Notes: generated from the letters alone by a model not told the origin. Shown: positions 1-9,707, counted from the stretch's first letter. The stretch is DNA of 45,753 nt from an uncultured Verrucomicrobiota bacterium (GCA_937872095.1 CALMNW010000078.1:1-45753); one strand, 5' to 3'. Made by a program: numbers and translations.

Positions 1-53
1 GAAAACCGGAGTGCCGAAAGGTACCGGGGGTTCGAATCCCTCTCTCTCCGCCA
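1..53 (+). tRNA. tRNA-Ser, 3' part (truncated by window edge)
   Basis: The window opens inside the anticodon loop: 'ga' then 'aaaccgg' fits a Ser anticodon of the NGA type. A long variable arm follows, then a T arm with the invariant TTCGAAT loop (31-37), the 3' acceptor strand TCTCTCC, discriminator G and an encoded CCA at 51-53. A long variable arm together with discriminator G is characteristic of tRNA-Ser. The 5' half lies outside the window, so the exact anticodon cannot be read. Confidence 0.9.
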
Positions 54-80
54 TTCGACCCGCTCGCGTGCTCATCCATA

Positions 81-150
81 CCGAGCGCAGTCGAAGCATG
101 GCCGGCCAAGAAGAGAGCGGGTCGACTGTTCCGAGCCTGTCGAGGAACCG
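81..150. repeat. Intergenic direct repeat pair after the tRNA
   Basis: Two related units, CCGAGCGCAGTCGAAGCATG (81-100) and CCGAGCCTGTCGAGGAACCG (131-150), lie in the gap between the tRNA and the next gene. They share the pattern CCGAGC-N-GTCGA-R-G. I recall similar GTCGA/CCGAGC sequences as dispersed intergenic repeats in other high-GC bacteria, but this was not checked. No gene is seen between 54 and 165. Confidence 0.35.
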
Positions 151-165
151 TGATTGTTTTCGGTC

Positions 166-531
166 TTATTTCTCCGGCAAGGGCAGGCCGTGCTGGCGCA
201 AGAAAGTCAGCTTGTCCCAGTAGCCGCGCTGAAAGACGATTTTTCCGTCCACGACATGGAAAAATCCGCAACCCCGCAAGCCCAACGGATCGCGCCATTC
301 CATGATCGCCCATTCGCCGTCGGCGAAGAGATTTTCCACGAGGCAGGTCATTTTCGCCGTCGCGAAGCTGTCGGCGAACATCCGGCGGATCGCCGCGCGG
401 CCGCGAACGGGTTCCTCGGCGACCTGGTGGTTGACGGCGTCCTCGGCGTACAAGGCGGCGAGAGCATCCGCATCGGCGCGATTGAACGCGGCGATGAACT
501 GCTCCAGGACCTGTTTTGGCATGGGTTTCAT
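166..531 (-). CDS. NTF2-like / SnoaL-like domain protein
   Basis: A 121-residue protein with the length and pattern of the NTF2-like (SnoaL) cone fold. It starts with a helix (about residues 4-30, ending in the typical 'ALAALYAEDAV' block), followed by RGRAAIRRMFADSF and then alternating beta strands with many aromatic residues. Proteins of this fold may be small-molecule isomerases or cyclases, or simply bind a ligand; the substrate cannot be told from sequence. The ATG at 531 is the only good start for the full fold, although no strong Shine-Dalgarno is visible. The gene begins just downstream of the stop of the broken methyltransferase copy on the same strand. No signal peptide is seen, so it is probably cytoplasmic. 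Confidence 0.8.
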   Translation of the reverse strand: MKPMPKQVLEQFIAAFNRADADALAALYAEDAVNHQVAEEPVRGRAAIRRMFADSFATAKMTCLVENLFADGEWAIMEWRDPLGLRGCGFFHVVDGKIVFQRGYWDKLTFLRQHGLPLPEK

Positions 532-537
532 GGCATT

Positions 538-805
538 TCAGCGTAGGCCCGGCGGGCCCTGTCCGTCAAGGCGTTGGGAATACCGGATAGCCTCGATTTG
601 GGTTTTCTTGCCGTGGGCGAACCGCACGCCGATGTCCAGCCAGAGGCCTGCTGGGGTCTTGAGGGCGGCCACGTCCATCCCGGAACTTTTCCAGGTCGTC
701 GGGCGGGAGTTGGCCGACCAGCCGCCGGAAACCGGCGTTCCAAGCGACGTCTTGCCATGCGTTCTCGGCGGAAAAAATCGCCCATGTTGCGGATCTCGAA
801 CCCGG
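538..805 (-). pseudogene. Broken copy of the 3' end of a methyltransferase gene
   Basis: Read on the minus strand, this segment encodes pieces of the C-terminus of the methyltransferase at 9708-10520: EIRNMG, then in a second frame ENAWQDVAWNAGFRRLVGQL, then in a third frame DVAALKTPAGLWLDIGV. So there is a frameshift near 775, and a deletion of about 15 bases near 680 shifts the frame again. A 51-base block (693-743) is identical to 9811-9861, and 627-672 differs from the other copy at one position, so the duplication looks recent. The N-terminal two thirds, with the SAM-binding motif, are absent. The last frame runs to a TGA at 538-540. It cannot make a working enzyme. Confidence 0.85.
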
Positions 806-877
806 CGCCGCCAGCCGGAAACCCTTGAAAACCGGGAAAAATGGGGCGATTCAGCGAAAATCGGGCCTGGAAGCGGA

Positions 878-897
878 TCAGTGATTTATATCACTGA
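878..897. promoter_or_regulatory. Perfect palindrome, possible CRP/FNR-type operator
   Basis: TCAGTGATTTATATCACTGA is an exact inverted repeat of 8 bp around TTAT. Its core, GTGAT-N4-ATCAC, resembles sites of CRP/FNR-family regulators. It lies about 290 bases before the first amylase gene with no gene in between, so it could regulate that operon over a long leader. It could also be a hairpin, since A-rich sequence follows. The rest of 806-1187 holds another perfect hairpin (TCTGGAGCG at 1061-1069 paired with 1080-1088) and no gene that I can support. Confidence 0.35.
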
Positions 898-1187
898 CAA
901 AAAATGGTCTTCATGCCATATTCATGATCAACCTATGAATCCGTCATTGCCTCATTCAGTTCGAGGGGTGCGCCGGCAAGCGCCGGCGCCGACGAATCGG
1001 GGCACGTTCAGGTAATCGGTCGACACCGGAGCGATTCATGAAACCAGCAAGCAGCGTCAATCTGGAGCGAAAGGTAGAACGCTCCAGAAAAACGCTTCGT
1101 TCGTTCGGGGACGCCTTGCGGTTCGGCTTTTCAACACGATGGTCGCGATCACGCGATCCATCCGGATCCCACCACCAGGAGAGTTCC

Positions 1188-4100
1188 ATGAATGATCGGT
1201 TGTCCGCTTGCGCGGCCGCTTTGGTTTTGTCGGTCCTGACGATTCATCCAGCGGCGGCGCAATCCGCCCGCTCCGGAGTGGGGGCGATCCCGTATGAAGC
1301 GGGGGCGGTCCATGGCGTGACGTTCCGGGTTTGGGCGCCGCACGCGACCAACGTGGCCGTTGCCGGCAATTTCAACGGCTGGAACATGGCCACCAATCCG
1401 CTGGCGAGCGAAGGCAACGGCTATTGGTCGGCGGATTGCACGAACGCCGCGGCCGGCGCCGAATACAAGTACGTGATCAATAGCAACCTGTGGCGCCGCG
1501 ATCCGCGCGGCTTGAGCGTGGTGAATTCGGGGGGGAACAGCATCGTGTTCGCTCCGGACGCCTACGATTGGGACGTGGATTCGTTCGCGCGGCCGGAGCG
1601 CAAGGACGAAGTCATTTACGCCATGCACGTCCGGACGTTCAGCCCGCAGTGGAGCCAATGGCCGCAAGGCACGTTCGATACGGCGATCGCCAAGCTCGGC
1701 CATCTTCAGGAACTGGGCGTCAACGCGATCGAGCTGATGCCGATCATGGAATTCCCCGGCGACAACAGCTGGGGCTACAATCCGTCGGATCCCTACGCGG
1801 TGGAAAGCGCCTACGGCGGTTCGCGGAAACTGCAGGAATTCGTCGATGCCTGCCATACCCGCAATATGGCGGTCATTCTGGACGTGGTCCACAACCATTG
1901 GGGTCCCAGCGACCTGGCGACGTGGCAGTTCGACGGCTACGCGCCGGTCGCGGAGTACGGCGGCATCTACCACTACAACACCGCGGGCCTGTGCTGCACG
2001 GATTGGGGGGCGACCCGGCCGAACTACGCCACGACGGAAGTCCGCGACTACATCAAGGACAACTACTCGGCCTGGCTCGACCAGTTCCACGTGGACGGGT
2101 TCCGCACGGATTCGCCGTTCCACATCGGTTACTACGACACCGGCAGCGGCACGGCGGGCAACGACGACGGCGTCAGCCTGATGCAGGAATGCAACGCGCG
2201 CATCCACGCCGACTACACGAACGTGATTTCGATTCAGGAAAACGGCGACGCGACGTGGGGCTTCGACTGCCGCTGGGACATGGATTTCATGGAGGATCTG
2301 CGCGCGCTGGTGGCGGATCCGAGCGACGCCAACCGCGACATGAACGCGCTGGCGGGCATGATCAACAACGGCGCCGGCCTGGGCCGGGTCCTCTACGTGG
2401 AATCGCACGACACCGCCGGCGACCTGAACGGCAACACGCGCCTGGCCCAGCTGATCGACTCGAACGATCCGGCGAGCTACTGGGCGCGCAAGCGGTCGCT
2501 GCTGGCCGCCGCGGTCTACCTGACCTCGCCCGGAATCCCGATGATTTTCCAGGGCGAGGAAATGATGGAATACTGGTCGTTTTCCGACCGCACCGGCTAC
2601 CGCTGGGATGCGATGACCAGCGAATACCACCGCGGGCACGTCGCCGCCTACCAGGCGCTGGTCCACGCCCGGCGCAACCTGAAAGGCGGCACGCAGGGGC
2701 TCAAGGGTTCGAACTGCGACGTCTACCACGTCGACAACGCCAACAAGGTCATCGCCTACAAGCGCTGGGACGCGGGCGGCGACGACGTGGTGGTGGTGGC
2801 CAACTTCGGCATCACGGCCTGGACCAACCACAATTACAGCATCGAATTTCCCTCCGCCGGCACGTGGTACGCGCATTTCAACAGCGACCAGACCAATTAC
2901 TACGGCGATTTCAACAACGTCGGGTCCGCCTCCGTCGAGGCCGTCGGTTCGCCGCCGGCCGCGAACGTCGACATGGGGCGCTATTCGGCGCTGATCTTCT
3001 CCAAAACGCCGCCGGCCGCCAGCGGCACGGCGACGGCCGGCCCCGAGAACAACGGCTGCGACCAGCCGGTTTCGTTCTCCTACGACCCGGCCGGCGGCCC
3101 CTTGGCCGGCGCGGCGCAGGTGCGCATGCTCATCGGCCACGACGGCTGGCAGAACGCGTTCTACACCAACATGACGCGCTCGACCTACGACACCAACCTG
3201 TGGCTTTGCTCCTACTCCGATTTCCCGGGCGGCACTCGCGGCCTGAATTACGCGTTCACGGATGGCGCCGGCGCCACGTGGGACAACAACTTCGCCAAGG
3301 ACTGGTACGTGGCCGTGGGTTGCCATTCCACCATGGACTTCGAGCCGGCCCGGCCCACCGGCTGCTCCGAAGTCACCTTCACCTACCAGGCGGCGGACGG
3401 CCCGCTGGCGACGGCCACGCAGGTCTTCGCCCACGTCGGCCAGAACAACTGGGAACTGATCGTCGATCCCGACGTCCGGCTGACCTCGCTCGGCGACGGG
3501 CGCTGGACCGGCACCTACAGCTTGCGCGATCCCGCCTACAACCTGAACGTGTGCTTCAACGACGGGCAGGGCGGCTGGGACACCCATTACAACAACAACT
3601 GGAACGTGGACGTGCAGGACTGCCACACCAACACCGGCAACGTCTGGCTGGATCCGGCCCAGCCCTACGGCTGCGATCCGATCACGATCCATTACGGCCC
3701 CGCCACGGGACCGTTGTTCGGCGCGACCAACCTCAACCTGTTCATCGGCCGCGACAGCTGGCAGGAGGTGGCGACGCTGGCCATGACGCAGGACCTTTCC
3801 GGGGTCTGGTCGACGCTCTACGATCCGCCGCGCGGCTGCGATTGGATCAATTTCGTGTTCAACATGGGCCCGACGAACGACCTCGTCTGGGACAACAACT
3901 ACGCGAAGGACTGGAACTATTCCGTCTATTGTCCGCCCCAGGACGGGTGGGCGACGTTCACCCCCGAGTATCCCGTCGGGTGCGTGCCGCTGACCATCAC
4001 CTACGAACCGCTGCCGGAATGCCCGCTGGAATTCGCGACGAATATTTTCGTGCACGTCGTGGACGCCAACACCGGCAGCACGGTGGCGGAGGCGCTCCCG

Positions 4101-5522
4101 ATGACGGAAATCGAAGCCGGCGTCTGGCAAACCCAATATTTCGCGCCGCCCGGAACCCAGTGGCTCTACTTCCATTTCCACGACAACCAGGGCGCGGAGG
4201 ATTACCTGCGCAAGACGGAGTATTGGTTCGTCTATTTCCAGGACTGCGCGCCGGCGGACGCGGTGGCGATCACCAATCCCGTCTGCGAATGGCACGACGC
4301 CGGCGGGGCGTCCGTCCTCACCTTGCAGGGCTTCGTGGAGAGCGGTCAAAGCTGCGATCTGGTCTGGACGAACGCCGCGACCGGCCAGTCCGGCACGCTG
4401 ACGGCGACGTCCGCCTGGGAAGTCGCGGGCATCGCCCTGCAGGCCGGAACCAACGCCATCACGGTCGGCACGCGCGTGTACGGCGCGCCGGCCTTCGACA
4501 GCCCGACCAACGCGGCGTACGCGGACGGCTGGCAGCTGGGCGACAACGGCGGCATGGGCTTCGCGGCCTGGACGCAGACGTATGCCAGCGCCGCGAGCCT
4601 GTCCGTTTCCGATGCGAGCGCGCTGGGGCCCAAGGCGTGGCAGTTCGACAACCCCGCCCAGTGGCAGTATTTCTCCCTCGACCGCCCGTTCGGCCAGGCC
4701 CTCGTGGCGGGCGATTCCATCCGGTTCAAGCTCGATCTGGCGCACGGCTCCGGGCTCTACCAATTCGTCGATCTGATTTCGGCAAACGGCGGTTGGCTGG
4801 CATCGCTGACCTATTCGCCCTTCATGCCCAACATGGTGACCATCATGGCCGCCAACTACAACACGCTGACGTTGCCGGCCACGACCGCGGGGCTGGACTA
4901 CCGGTTCGACTTGCTGTCCGCCTCCAACGCCTGGCTGACCATTACCTCGCGCAGTTCCGGCGAGTTCATCGCCACGAACGTCATGTTCTTCGATTCCGAC
5001 AGCGATCCGCTGAGACAGGTCTCGTTCGGCTGCATGGACGTCGGCAACCAGGCCGGCGAATACATCCAGCTGGCCGATCTGGAGGTCGTGCCCGGCACCG
5101 AGGGGCAATGGATCAGCGATACGGTCTTCGTGGTCAGTTCGCCGGCGGCGGACGGCGACGGCGACGGCATGCCGGACGATTGGGAAATCGCCCACGGCTT
5201 GAACCCGGGCGTCAACGACGCGGCGGGAGACAAGGACGAGGACGGCCGCACCAACCTGCAGGAATACCAAGCGGACACGAATCCGGGGAGCGCGGCGTCC
5301 CAGCTGCGCTTCGAGCGGGTGGCCATGGTCGGCAACGCACTGCAATTGGTCTGGCAAGGGGGCAGCAACGCCATCCAGATCGTGCAATGCTCCAGCAATC
5401 TGGAATCGGGCTGGCGCGACTGGCTGACCAACCTGCCGCCGACGCCGGTGACGAACACGTGGAGCCAGACCAACTTCGCGCAAACCAACTGTTTGTTCTT
5501 CCGGTTCAAGGCGCACCGCTGA
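1188..5522 (+). CDS. Secreted GH13 alpha-amylase-type enzyme with CBM48-like and CBM25-like starch-binding domains
   Basis: A 1444-residue secreted glycoside hydrolase. The start at 1188 is preferred over in-frame 1038 because AGGAGAG lies 5 bases upstream and a clear signal peptide (ending PAAAQS) follows. Residues about 35-120 form a CBM48/isoamylase-N-like domain (GVTFRVWAPHATNVAVAG). The GH13 barrel shows region I DVVHNH (232-237), region II GFRTDS with nucleophile D308, acid/base E351 in SIQENGD, and region IV SHD with D408. Four repeats from about 618 to 1020, three with WDNN-type ends, match starch-binding CBM25-like modules. Next come a beta-sandwich, a calcium-binding type 3 repeat (DGDGDGMPDDW near 1322) and the C-terminal domain shared with other exported proteins here. 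It probably hydrolyses starch or glycogen. It is the first gene of a pair with the next amylase, 57 bases apart. Confidence 0.92.
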   Translation: MNDRLSACAAALVLSVLTIHPAAAQSARSGVGAIPYEAGAVHGVTFRVWAPHATNVAVAGNFNGWNMATNPLASEGNGYWSADCTNAAAGAEYKYVINSNLWRRDPRGLSVVNSGGNSIVFAPDAYDWDVDSFARPERKDEVIYAMHVRTFSPQWSQWPQGTFDTAIAKLGHLQELGVNAIELMPIMEFPGDNSWGYNPSDPYAVESAYGGSRKLQEFVDACHTRNMAVILDVVHNHWGPSDLATWQFDGYAPVAEYGGIYHYNTAGLCCTDWGATRPNYATTEVRDYIKDNYSAWLDQFHVDGFRTDSPFHIGYYDTGSGTAGNDDGVSLMQECNARIHADYTNVISIQENGDATWGFDCRWDMDFMEDLRALVADPSDANRDMNALAGMINNGAGLGRVLYVESHDTAGDLNGNTRLAQLIDSNDPASYWARKRSLLAAAVYLTSPGIPMIFQGEEMMEYWSFSDRTGYRWDAMTSEYHRGHVAAYQALVHARRNLKGGTQGLKGSNCDVYHVDNANKVIAYKRWDAGGDDVVVVANFGITAWTNHNYSIEFPSAGTWYAHFNSDQTNYYGDFNNVGSASVEAVGSPPAANVDMGRYSALIFSKTPPAASGTATAGPENNGCDQPVSFSYDPAGGPLAGAAQVRMLIGHDGWQNAFYTNMTRSTYDTNLWLCSYSDFPGGTRGLNYAFTDGAGATWDNNFAKDWYVAVGCHSTMDFEPARPTGCSEVTFTYQAADGPLATATQVFAHVGQNNWELIVDPDVRLTSLGDGRWTGTYSLRDPAYNLNVCFNDGQGGWDTHYNNNWNVDVQDCHTNTGNVWLDPAQPYGCDPITIHYGPATGPLFGATNLNLFIGRDSWQEVATLAMTQDLSGVWSTLYDPPRGCDWINFVFNMGPTNDLVWDNNYAKDWNYSVYCPPQDGWATFTPEYPVGCVPLTITYEPLPECPLEFATNIFVHVVDANTGSTVAEALPMTEIEAGVWQTQYFAPPGTQWLYFHFHDNQGAEDYLRKTEYWFVYFQDCAPADAVAITNPVCEWHDAGGASVLTLQGFVESGQSCDLVWTNAATGQSGTLTATSAWEVAGIALQAGTNAITVGTRVYGAPAFDSPTNAAYADGWQLGDNGGMGFAAWTQTYASAASLSVSDASALGPKAWQFDNPAQWQYFSLDRPFGQALVAGDSIRFKLDLAHGSGLYQFVDLISANGGWLASLTYSPFMPNMVTIMAANYNTLTLPATTAGLDYRFDLLSASNAWLTITSRSSGEFIATNVMFFDSDSDPLRQVSFGCMDVGNQAGEYIQLADLEVVPGTEGQWISDTVFVVSSPAADGDGDGMPDDWEIAHGLNPGVNDAAGDKDEDGRTNLQEYQADTNPGSAASQLRFERVAMVGNALQLVWQGGSNAIQIVQCSSNLESGWRDWLTNLPPTPVTNTWSQTNFAQTNCLFFRFKAHR

Positions 5523-5579
5523 CGCGGTGCCGGACGGCGGCGAGGAGACGTGCGAGAACGCAAGCATGAAGGGTGCAAC

Positions 5580-8500
5580 ATGAGCGGTAGCTTCCGGCGA
5601 TGGCGGGCGGGCGTATTTGGTCTGTTGATTCTGGCGGCATGTCCGGCCCCGGCCGGCGAGGTGATCCTCCAGTATTTCAACACGAGCTGGCCGGAATTGA
5701 CCCGCCGGATTCCCGAACTGGCCGAGGCGGGCTACACGGCGCTGTGGTTGCCGCCGCCATTCAAGGCCGGGGGCGGCCTCTCCGTGGGCTTCGATTGCTA
5801 CGATCGCTTCGATCTCGGCAGCAAGAACCAGAACGGCACGACCACCACCAAGTACGGCACGGAAACCGAACTGCTGCATCTCGTCGACGTGGCGCACCGA
5901 TTCGGCCTGCGCGTCTATTTCGACAACGTCATGGCGCACAACGGTGGCCCGATGTCGTCCGGCGCCCCGGGCACGTTGCAGGCCAACGGGTTCGTGCCGG
6001 AGGATTTCCACCTGAAGTGGACGTCGGGCACGACGTATGAGAACTGGGGCTGGCCGAACTGGTCGGACGAATGGCAGGTGCTCAACCGCAATCCGTTCGG
6101 CCAGGACATCGCGCAAGAGAGCGACTACAACACGAGCTTCGGCTACAGCGAAGGCGACCACTACGCGAAGTGGTCCGGGGTCCGCCACGCGGGCCATCCC
6201 GAATACTATCTCGACACCGACCTGCCCCTCGAGGCGGTCAGCGGCGGCACCACGTCGACCGTCTACACGTTCGCGAACAAGGAGCCCTTCGAGGATACGA
6301 ACTCGAACGGCCGTTTCGACTGGACCGATGCCAACGGCAACGGCCAGCACGACGTCGGCGAGGCGAGCGAGCCGTTCACCGATACCGGCATCGATCCCAG
6401 CCGGGCGGACCGCCGCACCGCGGCCTGGGGCTACGGCAACGGCAAGTACGACATGGGCAATCCCGTGGCGGAGGACGTCAACGGCCTGCTGTTCCGCGCG
6501 ATCCGCTGGTTCACGGACAAGGCCAGCGTCGACGGGTACCGGCTGGATGCCGTGAAGCACGTGCCGGCGTATTTCTTCGGCAAGATGGACAGCCCGAAGG
6601 ACGGTTCCAACTGGGGCTACGGCGGGCAGGTGCAGGAACAGTTCAATATTTCGCGCGGCTTCAGCGATTGGGGCAACCACCGCGACACCGTGTTCGACAA
6701 CCTCCAGCCGCGCGACGACGCGCTGCTCTACGGCGAGCATCTCGGCGATCCGCCGTGGAAGATGTACTACGTGGACGCAGGCATGCGGGTCGCCAACGAC
6801 GACTTCCTCAACGCCGTGAAGGGCAACGTCGGCGCCGATCTCGGCGGCATGGACGACCCCTCCTACGCCGTGATCAGCCCCGGCCAGTCCATGCACTACG
6901 TCATGAGCCACGACAACAACTATCTTTGGGGCGGCGACCGCGAACAGGCGTACGCCGTCCTGCTGGAGCGCGAAGGCCTGCCGATCGTCTACACGGACGG
7001 CTACAACCAGAGCGGCTCGCCGGATTGGTTCCCGAAGCCGGCGGAAATTCCGTTCCTGGGCCAGTTCGCCCAGCCCTATCTGCCGAACCTGCTCGACGTC
7101 AACCGCCACTTCGCCTGGGGCTACCAGAGCAGCCGCTGGAGCGCGTGGGACTTCACCTCCTGGGTGCGCTACGACCCCGATGCCACCGACGGCGGGCTCA
7201 ACGACCACGGCGTCACGCTGCTGTTCATGATGGCCAAGAACTACCTGTCGGCCTGGCCGTCGAAAGACGTCGCGCCGGTCTTTCCCGAAGGCGCGCGCCT
7301 GTTCAACTACTCGTACCACGACGGCGCCTTCGAGGTGAAGGTCAGCGGCGGCAAGCTGCGCAACATGGACGACACGCCCATCTACGTCGCGCCCGGCAAG
7401 TACTACGCGTTCTCCTGGCGGAATCCGGAGATGCCGCTGGCCTGGGGCGAGGGCCTGACCGAGGAAGTCCAGCCCATCGAGATCTATGAGAACGGAACGA
7501 AGGCCGGCACCGTGACGGTTGCGCGCAGGGACGGGCGCAACGGCGACGCCGGGTTCAACCCCTATGGCCTGCCCGATCCGGACGGTTCCGACTACGGCTA
7601 CGGCATCGACCTGCCGCGCGTCGTCCGCTCGAGCAACTTGGCGTTCGTCGCGCGCGCGGACGGTTCGGCCGAAAACGTCCTCATGAAGCTCGACGGCGGC
7701 ATCGACCTGAATTCGCAGTTGGATATCGTGGTCCAGAATCCCGGCGATCGCGACAACCCGCCGGCCGGCGCCAAGGACAAGTTCCTGGGCTACGAGCAGA
7801 TGAAATACGTCCGGCGCGTGGCGGAGAAATTCGCCGCGGCCGACACGACGCGCAATGCCATCGGGTCGCCCGGCGCCGAAACCTATGCCTGCACCATCGG
7901 CTCCACGGGCTTCGTGGTCAACGCGGGCGGCGCTCCCAATCTCTTCGACGACGCGCGAACGGTCGCGTGGTTTTATCACGACCCCGCGCAGAACAACCAG
8001 GTTTCCACGAACCTGCAGTTCGGCCCGGCGCCCGTGGACGCCGCGGACCAGCCGGTCGCGATCTGGGCCAAGATCGGCTACGCGCCGACGGCGGAAGCGG
8101 CCTGGCTGTACTACACGACGAACGGCGTGGACTATCCCGAGGGCAGCGCCGGCCGGGGCAAAGGCGCCACGCGGGTCGCGACCTTGGCTTTCGCCACCAA
8201 CGGGAGCGTCGACGGCGCGAGCACCTCGCAGTGGTGGACCGCCGCGCTGCCGGCCATGCCCGCCGGAACCGTGCTGCGCTACAAGCTGGGCGCCGCCAAG
8301 CTCGATGCCGCCAGCGTCTTCCCGTGGAGCGACGACGACATCGCCGTGAAACGGCGCATGGAAACCGTGTTCGAAGTCGCCGATTTCGACGCCGGCGCGA
8401 TTCCGCATTATCCGGCCAACGACTGGGGCCGGATGGCCGTCGGCCTGGAGGAAGGCTTCCACGTCCTGCGCACGAAGGCGCTCTTGGGCCGCGCGTCCGG

Positions 8501-9671
8501 CGACACGCCCATCTACCGCGAACGCACGCAGACCTTCTATTACGACGCGCAGCGCCCCGCGGGCTACGTCCAGTATCCGCCCACGAACGGCTTGACGATC
8601 ACCAACTCCACCTATGGCGTCAAAGTGCGCTCCGACATGACCGTGGAAGAGGCTTGGTACAAGATCGAAGACGCGGATCCGGACAACGACGATGCCCAGA
8701 CCGGCGCGGCCAACGGCAACAACGCCTGGGTCAAGGCGCGCAAGGGCATCGTGCCCGCGCCTTTGCCCGGCGGCGATCTGGAAGAACAGTGGGAATTCGA
8801 TTACGTGCTCGTGCCGACCGCCGGCACCGCCACGATCAAGGTCCGGCTGCGCGAGCTTTCGTCTTCCACCGATTTCGCGCTGGCGGACGCCGCCGGGCAT
8901 TTCACGACCCTGACCCGGACGGTGGACACCGGCGGCAGCGGCCTGCGCCTGTTCATCCACGAGCCGGCCGCCGACGGCCTGACCGTGGGCGTGGGCAGCA
9001 ATCTGGTGGCCTATTTCAGCCAAAGCCTGGCGACGGGCCTGGACGACGCCCAGCTGCTCCAATGCTTCGCCGTCGATATCGACGGCGTCGCGTGGTCGAA
9101 CGCCGCGGGCGTCGTCGAACGCAACGCGACCGCCACCGAGCACGCCGTCCGGCTGGCCCTGCCGAACCTCCACAACGGCGATCCGGGCTTCGTGCATACG
9201 CTGGAAATCGGCTTCGCGCGGGATGGCTTCCCCACGCTGCTGGCCCAGCGCCAGGTCTACGCCGCGGCCGACGACGACAGCAACGACGACGGCATTCCGG
9301 ATTCATGGGAGCAGAAGTGGGGCCTGCCGGTCGGCAGCCTGGTCGCCGGCGCGGACGACGACGAGGACGGCTACAGCAACCTGCAGGAATACATGGCCGA
9401 CACGAATCCGCACGGCGGCAGCGAATTCCTCGAGGTGCGGGCGGTGGCGGATCTCGGCACCAACGTGGTTCTGGATTTCGAATCTCGCTCCAACCGCAAC
9501 TATTTCGTGTGGTACACGGATTCCATGCACCCCGAGCAGTCCAGTTGGCGGTTGGCCACGCCGCTGACCGCTCCGATCGAGGGCACCGGCCAGACGAACC
9601 AGTTCATCGACGTGCTGCCGAATCCGACGGGACGGTTCTACCGTTTGGAAGTGGACGTGCCCGCGCCGTAG
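5580..9671 (+). CDS. Secreted GH13 alpha-amylase-type enzyme, second of pair
   Basis: A 1363-residue exported GH13 protein. The ATG at 5580 has GAAGGG six bases upstream; an in-frame GTG at 5550 is a weaker choice. The N-terminus is a signal sequence that can be read as a lipobox (LLILAAC) or as a type I site (PAPAGE). Catalytic residues are region I DNVMAHN, nucleophile D323 in DGYRLDAVKH, acid/base E386 in LLYGEH, and D445 in MSHDNN. Between about 230 and 290 there is an insertion rich in D/N/G (DTNSNGRFDWTDANGNGQHD) that looks like calcium-binding loops. The middle third (about 640-1200) is all-beta and not recognised. The end carries a type 3 calcium repeat (DDDSNDDGIPDSW) and the common C-terminal domain. 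It is probably co-transcribed with the upstream amylase and acts on the same polysaccharide. Confidence 0.9.
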   Translation: MSGSFRRWRAGVFGLLILAACPAPAGEVILQYFNTSWPELTRRIPELAEAGYTALWLPPPFKAGGGLSVGFDCYDRFDLGSKNQNGTTTTKYGTETELLHLVDVAHRFGLRVYFDNVMAHNGGPMSSGAPGTLQANGFVPEDFHLKWTSGTTYENWGWPNWSDEWQVLNRNPFGQDIAQESDYNTSFGYSEGDHYAKWSGVRHAGHPEYYLDTDLPLEAVSGGTTSTVYTFANKEPFEDTNSNGRFDWTDANGNGQHDVGEASEPFTDTGIDPSRADRRTAAWGYGNGKYDMGNPVAEDVNGLLFRAIRWFTDKASVDGYRLDAVKHVPAYFFGKMDSPKDGSNWGYGGQVQEQFNISRGFSDWGNHRDTVFDNLQPRDDALLYGEHLGDPPWKMYYVDAGMRVANDDFLNAVKGNVGADLGGMDDPSYAVISPGQSMHYVMSHDNNYLWGGDREQAYAVLLEREGLPIVYTDGYNQSGSPDWFPKPAEIPFLGQFAQPYLPNLLDVNRHFAWGYQSSRWSAWDFTSWVRYDPDATDGGLNDHGVTLLFMMAKNYLSAWPSKDVAPVFPEGARLFNYSYHDGAFEVKVSGGKLRNMDDTPIYVAPGKYYAFSWRNPEMPLAWGEGLTEEVQPIEIYENGTKAGTVTVARRDGRNGDAGFNPYGLPDPDGSDYGYGIDLPRVVRSSNLAFVARADGSAENVLMKLDGGIDLNSQLDIVVQNPGDRDNPPAGAKDKFLGYEQMKYVRRVAEKFAAADTTRNAIGSPGAETYACTIGSTGFVVNAGGAPNLFDDARTVAWFYHDPAQNNQVSTNLQFGPAPVDAADQPVAIWAKIGYAPTAEAAWLYYTTNGVDYPEGSAGRGKGATRVATLAFATNGSVDGASTSQWWTAALPAMPAGTVLRYKLGAAKLDAASVFPWSDDDIAVKRRMETVFEVADFDAGAIPHYPANDWGRMAVGLEEGFHVLRTKALLGRASGDTPIYRERTQTFYYDAQRPAGYVQYPPTNGLTITNSTYGVKVRSDMTVEEAWYKIEDADPDNDDAQTGAANGNNAWVKARKGIVPAPLPGGDLEEQWEFDYVLVPTAGTATIKVRLRELSSSTDFALADAAGHFTTLTRTVDTGGSGLRLFIHEPAADGLTVGVGSNLVAYFSQSLATGLDDAQLLQCFAVDIDGVAWSNAAGVVERNATATEHAVRLALPNLHNGDPGFVHTLEIGFARDGFPTLLAQRQVYAAADDDSNDDGIPDSWEQKWGLPVGSLVAGADDDEDGYSNLQEYMADTNPHGGSEFLEVRAVADLGTNVVLDFESRSNRNYFVWYTDSMHPEQSSWRLATPLTAPIEGTGQTNQFIDVLPNPTGRFYRLEVDVPAP

Positions 9672-9707
9672 CGCCGGATGACGGGTTGCCGCGCGGCTCG
9701 CCGCGGC

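Noticed and set aside
528..785. Small minus-strand frame read as an 85-residue Arg-rich protein
   Set aside because: It is a frame-shifted reading of the broken methyltransferase copy; the real homology changes frame within it.
815..860. A reverse-oriented copy of the 42-bp repeat (GGAAACCCTTGAAAACCGGG)
   Set aside because: Similarity to the inverted repeat is weak and needs several gaps; it cannot be separated from chance in A- and G-rich DNA.
1038..1187. Fifty extra N-terminal codons for the first amylase
   Set aside because: They lack a Shine-Dalgarno and would bury the signal peptide; the ATG at 1188 has AGGAGAG in place.
1149..9197. An open frame of more than 2600 codons on the minus strand opposite the two amylases
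   Set aside because: It is a product of high GC and codon bias of the genes on the plus strand: low-complexity, Arg/Val/Gly-rich translation, no domain and no ribosome-binding site. The plus-strand proteins have clear GH13 motifs.
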